DNA of 64,000 bases from an uncultured Bacteroidales bacterium (GTDB taxonomy: Bacteria > Bacteroidota > Bacteroidia > Bacteroidales > Bacteroidaceae), in NCBI GenBank assembly GCA_902763865.1, contig CACWTR010000004.1, positions 1 through 64,000 on the forward strand, read 5' to 3'. The notes under the pieces are model-generated. The model was not told where the DNA came from. It was given only the letters and a program-made list of their open reading frames with translations, and ran no database searches. The position numbers were made by a program, and so were the translations under genes. Positions 58,216-64,000 of this stretch are shown piece by piece. The number at the start of each line of letters is the position of its first letter. The first letter of the stretch is position 1.

Positions 58216-59309
58216 GAGCTGATGCCTCCCTTCTCCACGATGAATATCTTGCTGTCGCTTCCCGTCGAGGCCAGGATGCCGTCGAGGTGGTCGCGGTTCG
58301 TGTCGGTGATGAAGATTTGCCCGAAGCGGTCTCCGCCCACCAGTTTCACGATTTGTTCCACTCGCTCTGCATCGAGCTTGTCGAAGATGTCGTCGAGCAG
58401 GAGCAGGGGAGTCGTGCGTGAGCCAGTTCTGCAGAGGAAGTCGAACTGGGCCATCTTCAGGGCAATCAGGAATGTTTTGCTTTGTCCCTGCGAGCCTTCG
58501 CGACGTACGGGATAGCCGTTCTGCATCATCTCGAGGTCGTCTTTGTGTATGCCGTGTAGGGTGTAGCCGACGGCTCGGTCCTTGAAGCGCTGGCCGGTGA
58601 GCTGTTCGAGCAGCGGTCCGCGTTGCAGGTGCGAGACGTAGTGCAGTTCGACTTCTTCGTTGCCTGCGGAGATGCGGTTGTAGAACTGCTGGAAGATGGG
58701 GATGAGTTCGGAGATGTATTCACTGCGCTTGCGGAAGATGTACTCCCCTTCGCGCGACATCTGTTCCTCGAAGATGCGGAAGACTTCTGGGTCCGGTTCC
58801 TCGTCCTGCTTCAGCATGACGTTGCGTTGTTGCAGGGCTTTGTTGTAGCGTATCAGCGAGTCCGTGTAGGCGGGGTCGTATTGGCAGATGACCATGTCGA
58901 TGAAGCGTCGCCGCTCCTCGCTGCCGCCCGTCACCAGAATCTGGTCGGCAGGCGACACCATGACGAGGGGAATCAGCCCGATGTGTTCCGAGATGCGGCG
59001 GTAGGCTTTCTTGCCCCGCCTCACCACCTTCTTCTGTCCTGTCTTCAGCCCGATGTGGATGTCTTCGGGGGTGCCGTCCTCGTGCTCGTAGAGACCTTGC
59101 AGGGACATGAACTCACTTCCATGCCTTACGCACAGATGGTCGATGCTGCTGCTGTAGCTGCGGCAAAAGCTCAGGAAGTGGATGGCATCCAGGACGTTTG
59201 TCTTTCCCTGCCCATTCCCGCCGATGAAGCAGTTCAGCTTCGCAGAGAAGTGTAGCTCGGCCTCCGAAATGTTCTTGTAATTGAATATGGTTAGGTCTGT
59301 CAGTCTCAT
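58212..59309 (-). CDS. recF: DNA replication and repair protein RecF
   Basis: 365-residue SMC-like ATPase that helps load RecA at gaps. Start chosen at ATG 59307-59309 (MRLTDLTIFNYKNI), since an ATG at 59330 lies upstream of the promoter box. Walker A GGNGQGKT (30-37) follows the FYKN-type start; the signature QGQSKTFLIALKMAQ, Walker B PLLLLDDIFDKLD and FITDTNRDHLDG are present. The promoter box ends 8 bases before the ATG, so the mRNA may be leaderless. It opens a run of seven closely spaced genes down to the GH16 gene. Confidence 0.95.
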   Translation of the reverse strand: MRLTDLTIFNYKNISEAELHFSAKLNCFIGGNGQGKTNVLDAIHFLSFCRSYSSSIDHLCVRHGSEFMSLQGLYEHEDGTPEDIHIGLKTGQKKVVRRGKKAYRRISEHIGLIPLVMVSPADQILVTGGSEERRRFIDMVICQYDPAYTDSLIRYNKALQQRNVMLKQDEEPDPEVFRIFEEQMSREGEYIFRKRSEYISELIPIFQQFYNRISAGNEEVELHYVSHLQRGPLLEQLTGQRFKDRAVGYTLHGIHKDDLEMMQNGYPVRREGSQGQSKTFLIALKMAQFDFLCRTGSRTTPLLLLDDIFDKLDAERVEQIVKLVGGDRFGQIFITDTNRDHLDGILASTGSDSKIFIVEKGGISS

Positions 59310-59317
59310 TTCAGCTG

Positions 59318-59348
59318 CAAAAGTACACAAAAACGCACAAAACTCAAA
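59318..59348 (-). promoter_or_regulatory. Bacteroidetes promoter for recF cluster
   Basis: Minus strand -7 box TACTTTTG (59325-59318) and -33 TTTG (59348-59345), spacing 19, 8 bases from the recF ATG. Confidence 0.75.
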
Positions 59349-59421
59349 GGAAATCGTCCTTTTTATTTAGAGTTTGAGGGCTTGAAGAAGTTATTCGCCC
59401 CGGCACGTCGCGTCGTGTTGA

Positions 59422-59509
59422 TTGCTTCATCGCGATGGAGTGATTGCACATACATGTAGATGCAATTGCACATACATGTAGATGCAATTGCTTATTCGCG
59501 ATGAAGCAA
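59422..59509 (-). repeat. 88-bp four-module palindromic element, copy D
   Basis: In reverse orientation the order is TTGCTTCATCG type (GCGAATAAGC right half), two TTGCATCTACA modules and the TCACTCCATCG type module. The flanks GATAGGTTCG and TCAACACGACGCG match copy A almost exactly. Confidence 0.9.
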
Positions 59510-59674
59510 CGAACCTATCGTGGGGCAGGTGGCTTTTCGTTGCATGCCGTCACCCCGTCTGCCCGCCGAGCCGGAAAGCACTCCGTTTCCCGCGTTCCGA
59601 GTGCTTGGCAGTCGCCACAGGCAGCGGCTTTTTCGATAAAACGGCAACATTAGGAACATTTTGGAATTAATAAT

Positions 59675-59705
59675 TTTGTATTTTGAATTAATAATCGTAC
59701 ATTTG
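59675..59705 (+). promoter_or_regulatory. Bacteroidetes promoter for the TPR-ribH genes
   Basis: TTTG (59675-59678) and TACATTTG (59698-59705), spacing 19; ATG 28 bases downstream. Confidence 0.8.
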
Positions 59706-59733
59706 CACACAAATTCAATAAATAAATACAAAA

Positions 59734-60405
59734 ATGTCTAAGAAAAAAGCTAAGAATCAGGTAAACGAGTTCGACGAAACTCTTGCAGCCTCCAAATCAT
59801 TCTTCGAGAAGAACAAGAACGCAATTCTCTATGGCGGATGTGCACTGCTCACGGCCATCATCGCAGCACTGCTCATCCATCAGTTCTACATCACCCCGCG
59901 CAACAACCGTGCCAACGAGAGCATCTTTGCCGCAGAGCAGGCTTTCATGGACGGTAGCTACGAAAAGGCCCTCAACGGCGACGGCGAGAACATGGGCTTC
60001 CTTGCTGTCATCGACGAATTCGGAAGCACTAAGGCCGGCAACATCGCCTGCCTCTATGCTGCCAAGTGCTACGCTGCCACTGAGAAGTATCAGGAAGCTA
60101 TCGACATGCTCGACAAGTTCGACGCTTGCGGCGACGCTATGATCAGCCCCGCAGCCATAGCTCTCAAGGGCAACTGCTATGCCGAACTCGGAGAGAACGA
60201 AAAGGCCGCAGACCTGCTCCTGAAGGCTGCCAAGGAAGCCGACAACAACACCGTCAGCCCCTTGTGTCTGCTGCAAGCCGGACAGATTTACGTCTCTCTC
60301 GGACAGAAGGATAAGGCCCTCGACTGCTACAATCAGATTAAGTCGAAGTATCAGCAGAGCAACATCTACTACGAGATTGACAAGTACATCGAACAGGCAC
60401 AGTAA
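59734..60405 (+). CDS. TPR-repeat membrane protein
   Basis: 223 residues. A basic N-terminus and one membrane helix (about 31-51; [23 protein letters not shown]) anchor four or so TPR units ([75 protein letters not shown]). The layout recalls YfgM/BamD-like periplasmic TPR proteins linked to the secretion machinery. It lies 29 bases before ribH, an arrangement I recall from other Bacteroidales. Confidence 0.85.
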   Translation: MSKKKAKNQVNEFDETLAASKSFFEKNKNAILYGGCALLTAIIAALLIHQFYITPRNNRANESIFAAEQAFMDGSYEKALNGDGENMGFLAVIDEFGSTKAGNIACLYAAKCYAATEKYQEAIDMLDKFDACGDAMISPAAIALKGNCYAELGENEKAADLLLKAAKEADNNTVSPLCLLQAGQIYVSLGQKDKALDCYNQIKSKYQQSNIYYEIDKYIEQAQ

Positions 60406-60434
60406 GTGTCGTCCCCAAAAGAGCGTTCTGTCCT

Positions 60435-60917
60435 ATGGCTTCATCCCTGCATAATCTCTCCGACTACGACATCAATTCCGTGCCCGATGCTACCGGCATG
60501 CGTGTAGGCATCGTAGTCAGCGAATGGAACGACAAGATAACCGGAGCCCTGCTGGAAGGTGCCTGCCAGACACTCATCAAGCATGGAGTGCGCGAAGAAG
60601 ACATCAAGGTGAAGCTCGTTCCGGGCAGCTTCGAACTCGTCTATGGTGCCTCACGGCTCGTCAACTCCGGTCTGGTGGATGCCGTTATCGCCATCGGATG
60701 CGTCATTCGCGGCGATACCCCCCACTTCGACTACATCTGCCAGGGTGCCACGCAGGGCCTGGCCGACCTGAACAGGGAAGGGCGTGTGCCGGTCATCTAC
60801 GGCCTGCTCACGTGCAACACCCTCGAGCAGGCACAGGAGCGGTGCGGCGGCATGCTCGGCAACAAAGGCGACGAATGTGCCATCACAGCCATCAAGATGG
60901 TCAAGGGCTGGGAGTAA
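60435..60917 (+). CDS. ribH: 6,7-dimethyl-8-ribityllumazine synthase
   Basis: Penultimate enzyme of riboflavin synthesis, condensing the pyrimidinedione with dihydroxybutanone phosphate. 160 residues with [26 protein letters not shown] and [18 protein letters not shown] (catalytic His in TPHFDY), and the end [21 protein letters not shown]. Forms icosahedral or pentameric shells in relatives. No other rib genes are in the window. A terminator follows after about 40 bases. Confidence 0.96.
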   Translation: MASSLHNLSDYDINSVPDATGMRVGIVVSEWNDKITGALLEGACQTLIKHGVREEDIKVKLVPGSFELVYGASRLVNSGLVDAVIAIGCVIRGDTPHFDYICQGATQGLADLNREGRVPVIYGLLTCNTLEQAQERCGGMLGNKGDECAITAIKMVKGWE

Positions 60918-60955
60918 ACGGACATACAACGCTTCGTTACACCACACACATACAT

Positions 60956-60990
60956 AAGGGGGCACTTCATTCGAGGCGCTCCTTTATTAT
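60956..60990 (+). terminator. Terminator after ribH
   Basis: Stem GGGGCACTTC (60959-60968) / GAGGCGCTCC (60973-60982) with an ATTC loop, one mismatch and two wobble pairs, followed by TTTATTAT. Confidence 0.65.
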
Positions 60991-61041
60991 AAAGAGAACA
61001 TCATACGTACATTATACTACACAAGAACAATCACCACAGAA

Positions 61042-61893
61042 ATGTTGAGAATAGCCGTACAGTCGAAGGGACGCCTCTTCGAGGACACGATGGCCCTGCT
61101 TGCCGAAGCAGGCATCAAAGTAAGCAGCAGCAAACGAACCCTGCTCGTCCAGAGCAGCAACTTCCCCATTGAAGTGCTCTATCTGCGCGACGACGACATA
61201 CCGCAAAGCGTGGCGAGCGGCGTTGCAGACCTCGGCATAGTCGGACAGAATGAGTTCGAGGAGAGGGCAGAGGATGCCCGGGTAGTCCGTCCGCTGGGCT
61301 TCAGCAAGTGCCGACTCTCGCTGGCCGTGCCCAAGGGGTGTGGCTACGACGGCATCAAGTGGTTCGAGGGGAAGAAGATAGCCACAAGCTATCCCGCCAT
61401 CTTGCGCCGCTTCATGCAGGAGCAGCACATCTCGGCAGACATACATGTCATCACCGGAAGCGTCGAGATAAGTCCGGGCATCGGACTGGCCGACGCCATC
61501 TTCGACATCGTTAGCAGCGGCTCGACACTCGTCAGCAATAACCTTGTCGAAGTCGAGACCGTCATGAAGAGCGAAGCACTCCTTATCGCCAACAAAGACT
61601 TGACCGACGAGAAGCAGGCCGTTCTCGACGAGCTGCTGTTCCGCATCGAAGCTGTCAAGGCTGCCGAGGACAAGAAGTACGTCCTCATGAACGTACCCAC
61701 CAGTCGCCTCTCGGACGTAGTGGCCGTCCTGCCCGGCGTGAAGAGCCCCACCGTCATGCCCCTTGCCACCGAAGGCTGGAGCAGTGTGCACACCGTTATC
61801 GAAGAGAAACGCTTCTGGGAAATCATCCGCGAGCTGAAGCTTCTCGGTGCTGAAGGCATCCTCGTCGTGCCCATCGAGAAGATGATACCGTAG
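61042..61893 (+). CDS. hisG: ATP phosphoribosyltransferase (long form)
   Basis: First step of histidine synthesis, joining ATP and PRPP. 283 residues: domains I-II hold LRIAVQSKGRLFEDTMALL, GVADLGIVGQNEFEE and the PRPP loop DAIFDIVSSGSTLVSNNL; the C-terminal 75 residues (KYVLMNVPTSRLSDVVAVLPG) are the ACT-like regulatory domain, so it is the long form, which binds histidine for feedback inhibition and needs no HisZ. Followed by hisD after 29 bases. No attenuator-like run of His codons was found upstream. Confidence 0.97.
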   Translation: MLRIAVQSKGRLFEDTMALLAEAGIKVSSSKRTLLVQSSNFPIEVLYLRDDDIPQSVASGVADLGIVGQNEFEERAEDARVVRPLGFSKCRLSLAVPKGCGYDGIKWFEGKKIATSYPAILRRFMQEQHISADIHVITGSVEISPGIGLADAIFDIVSSGSTLVSNNLVEVETVMKSEALLIANKDLTDEKQAVLDELLFRIEAVKAAEDKKYVLMNVPTSRLSDVVAVLPGVKSPTVMPLATEGWSSVHTVIEEKRFWEIIRELKLLGAEGILVVPIEKMIP

Positions 61894-61922
61894 GCGAATA
61901 AGAAGAAACAACATCACTGAAC

Positions 61923-63209
61923 ATGAACACATACAAGTATCCTACAGCCCGGGAGCTGGACGTACTGTTGCGCCGTCCTGTCCGCGACGCATCCGAGCTC
62001 AATGCCACGGTCTCTGCCGTCCTGAGCGACGTGAAGGAGCGCGGGGATGCTGCCGTGCGCGACTACGAGGAACGCTTCGACAAGGTGCAGCTCCAGGACC
62101 TGGCCGTCACCGAAGCCGAGATGCAAGAGGCCGAGAAGCTCGTCAGCGAAGAATTGAAGGAAGCCATCCGCCTGGCACATGCCAACATTGAGCGCTTCCA
62201 TGCAGCCCAGCGCTTCGAAGGCGAACACATACAGGTGACGGAAGGAGTGGAGTGCTGGCAGAAAGCCGTTGCCATCGAGCGTGTTGGCCTCTACATACCC
62301 GGCGGCACAGCTCCCCTCTTCAGCACCGTCCTCATGCTTGCCACTCCAGCCAAGATAGCGGGCTGCAAGGATATCGTTCTCTGCACACCGCCCGCCCGCG
62401 ACGGCAGCGTCAATCCTGCCATCCTTGTGGCTGCCCGCACAGCTGGCGTCAGCCGCATCTACAAGATAGGAGGCGTGCAGGCCATCGGCGCGATGGCTTA
62501 CGGAACGGAGAGCGTGCCCAAGGTGTATAAAATCTTCGGGCCGGGCAATCAGTTCGTCATGTGCGCCAAGCAGCAGGTCAGCCTCCACGACGTTGCCATC
62601 GACATGCCAGCCGGCCCAAGTGAAGTAGCTGTGCTGGCCGACGAGACAAGCAATCCGGCTTTCGTGGCTGCCGACTTGCTCAGCCAGGCAGAACACGGAC
62701 CGGACAGCCAGGTGCTGCTCGTCTGCAAGGACGCTGAGACAGCCCGCAAGGTAGAGGACGAAGTCAACCGCCAGTTGGCTCTGCTTCCGCGAAAGGACAT
62801 TGCAACCCGCGCGCTGGAACACAGCAAGGCCATCGTCGTGCACGACGACGATGAGATGATGGACATCTCGAACCGCTATGCCCCAGAACACCTCATCATC
62901 GAAACGGCCAACTACATGGAACTTGCAGCCCGGGTGGTCAATGCAGGCAGTGTCTTCCTCGGACCGCTCACGCCGGAAAGTGCCGGCGACTATGCCAGCG
63001 GCACCAACCACACGCTGCCCACCAACGGTTACGCCGTTGCATACAGCGGAGTCAACCTCGACAGCTTCTGCCGCAAGATAACCTTCCAGCACATCAGTCC
63101 TCAGGGCATTCAGGCCATAGGTCGCGCCGTTGAGCTCATGGCCGAAGCGGAAGGACTGGATGCTCACCGCAACGCTATGTCCCTGCGGTTAGGAGCCGTA
63201 GCCCTCTGA
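61923..63209 (+). CDS. hisD: Histidinol dehydrogenase
   Basis: Zinc- and NAD-dependent enzyme making the last two oxidations of histidine synthesis. 428 residues: ERVGLYIPGGTAPLFSTVLM, FGPGNQFV, DMPAGPSEVAVLADE, DLLSQAEHGPDSQV (metal ligands Gln, His), RYAPEHLII (catalytic Glu-His) and GTNHTLPT. The start MNTYKYPTARELDVL is clear. hisC follows 46 bases later. Confidence 0.97.
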   Translation: MNTYKYPTARELDVLLRRPVRDASELNATVSAVLSDVKERGDAAVRDYEERFDKVQLQDLAVTEAEMQEAEKLVSEELKEAIRLAHANIERFHAAQRFEGEHIQVTEGVECWQKAVAIERVGLYIPGGTAPLFSTVLMLATPAKIAGCKDIVLCTPPARDGSVNPAILVAARTAGVSRIYKIGGVQAIGAMAYGTESVPKVYKIFGPGNQFVMCAKQQVSLHDVAIDMPAGPSEVAVLADETSNPAFVAADLLSQAEHGPDSQVLLVCKDAETARKVEDEVNRQLALLPRKDIATRALEHSKAIVVHDDDEMMDISNRYAPEHLIIETANYMELAARVVNAGSVFLGPLTPESAGDYASGTNHTLPTNGYAVAYSGVNLDSFCRKITFQHISPQGIQAIGRAVELMAEAEGLDAHRNAMSLRLGAVAL

Positions 63210-63255
63210 CCGGAATCCCTAACCCCCCAACGTCTCATCTCAAACTCCACATACA

Positions 63256-64000
63256 ATGAACTTTGATTTAGACAATCTTGTTCGCCCGAACATTCAGGCC
63301 CTGGAACCTTACAGCTGTGCCCGCGACGAATTCAAGGGCATGGAAGCACACGTCTTCCTCGATGCCAACGAGAATCCGTACAACGACCCGGTAAACCGTT
63401 ACCCGGACCCCTTGCAGGAGAAGCTGAAGGCTCGCCTCGCTCCCATCAAGCAGGTGCGTCCGTCGCAGATATTCCTCGGCAACGGCAGCGACGAAGCCAT
63501 CGACCTTGTCTATCGCATCTTCTGTCGTCCCGGCCAGGACAACGTCGTTGCCATCGCTCCGACCTACGGCATGTACCGCGTCTGTGCCGACATCAACGAT
63601 GTGGAGTACCGCAGTGTGCCGCTCTCCGAGGACTGGATGTTCGACCCGAAAGCTCTGCTCGCTGCCACAGACGCCAACACGAAGGTCATTTGGATATGTT
63701 CGCCTAACAATCCTACAGGCAACGACTTCCCGCGCGAAGCGATTCACGAGGTGCTGACCTCCTTCTGCGGCATCGTGGTCATCGACGAAGCCTACTCCGA
63801 CTTCTCGACCAATCAGCCCTTCCGCACCCTCCTCGACAGCTATCCCAACCTCATTGTGCTCAACACCTTCAGCAAGGCTTGGGCCTCGGCAGCAATCCGC
63901 CTGGGGATGGCCTTTGCCAGTGAGGACATCATCGCGCTCTTCAACAAAGTGAAATACCCCTATAACGTGAATCTGCTCACTCAGGAAAAGGCCCTTGCGC
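63256..64000 (+). CDS. hisC: Histidinol-phosphate aminotransferase (3' end cut by window)
   Basis: PLP enzyme converting imidazole-acetol phosphate to histidinol phosphate. 248 residues are visible of about 345. Fold type I motifs: [52 protein letters not shown] and the PLP Lys207 in [14 protein letters not shown]. The gene runs off the right edge; hisB or other his genes probably follow. Confidence 0.95.
   Translation, partial: MNFDLDNLVRPNIQALEPYSCARDEFKGMEAHVFLDANENPYNDPVNRYPDPLQEKLKARLAPIKQVRPSQIFLGNGSDEAIDLVYRIFCRPGQDNVVAIAPTYGMYRVCADINDVEYRSVPLSEDWMFDPKALLAATDANTKVIWICSPNNPTGNDFPREAIHEVLTSFCGIVVIDEAYSDFSTNQPFRTLLDSYPNLIVLNTFSKAWASAAIRLGMAFASEDIIALFNKVKYPYNVNLLTQEKALA

Larger units (their letters stand above)
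59310..59733. other. Divergent intergenic region with repeat copy D and two promoters
   Basis: About 420 bases between recF and the TPR gene. Contains the recF promoter, repeat copy D, about 120 GC-rich bases (59520-59640) without a clear gene or terminator, and the TPR gene promoter. Confidence 0.8.

Noticed and set aside
60918-61041. Histidine attenuator before hisG
   Set aside because: No leader peptide with a run of His codons and no alternative hairpin was found; the hairpin at 60959-60982 fits a ribH terminator.

Overview
This 64 kb window is a chromosomal segment of a Bacteroidales bacterium, most likely a fairly GC-rich Prevotellaceae or Bacteroidaceae member. The evidence is the promoter type (TAnnTTTG boxes, often with a TTG or TTTG 19-20 bases upstream), the lack of Shine-Dalgarno sites, the many lipoproteins with LxxC lipoboxes, a type IX secretion-like C-terminal domain, GH2 and DUF1349 polysaccharide genes, a Bacteroidetes-type dipeptidyl peptidase III, and a PheS with a four-cysteine insert. 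No rRNA, tRNA, CRISPR array or prophage was seen. Both ends cut genes: a GDSL/sialate O-acetylesterase on the left and hisC on the right.

Layout. 1-1.7 kb: sialic-acid operon (nanA, then the esterase fusion). 1.9-7 kb: purB, an RNA pseudouridine synthase with a long Arg/Gly/Tyr repeat tail, asnS, and pheS facing them across a bidirectional terminator. 7.1-9.9 kb: lipoprotein, murB, and a PhnP-like metallohydrolase. 9.9-12.2 kb: nitroreductase, KdsC-like phosphatase, Maf and lipoprotein operon. 12.3-16.7 kb: FadL-type porin, DbpA-like helicase, NhaD antiporter. 16.7-18.4 kb: accessory patch with an unknown secreted protein, an eight-unit 22-bp tandem repeat and a REP-associated tyrosine transposase flanked by palindromic repeats. 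18.6-20.3 kb: amidase and MCE protein.

20.3-32 kb: a minus-strand carbohydrate cluster with three exported GH2 glycosidases, a DUF1349 lipoprotein, a membrane metallophosphoesterase, another lipoprotein and a bile-acid-type sodium symporter, without SusC/SusD genes. 32-36.2 kb: HD-domain hydrolase, secreted CotH-like protein, lipoprotein glutathione peroxidase. 36.6-39.9 kb: a GMP synthase ATPase subunit without its glutaminase domain, a sodium:amino/dicarboxylate symporter and a CDF metal exporter. 40-43.5 kb: fur-purA-TPR-HAD operon. 43.5-47.3 kb: GDPD, AraC-type regulator, DPP III and AlkD-like operon with ATGA overlaps. 47.5-51.2 kb: two ECF sigma genes, mazG, a sigma/membrane/periplasmic cassette and a tiny protein made of a signal peptide plus sorting domain. 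51.4-59.3 kb: long recF-DUF721-ProX-ABC-F-M13-Mrp-GH16 cluster, in which GH16 carries an in-frame stop. 59.7-64 kb: TPR membrane protein, ribH, hisG-hisD-hisC.

The most unusual material is non-coding. Four copies of an 88-bp element, each exactly four contiguous 22-bp palindromic modules, lie at 9024, 28900, 36358 and 59422; one forms the end of murB. A separate array of four 19-bp palindromes at a 21-bp period lies after mazG. The transposase/REP locus and an in-frame palindromic insertion in the ABC-F gene add to a picture of active small palindromic repeats. All functions are read from motifs; no database search was run.
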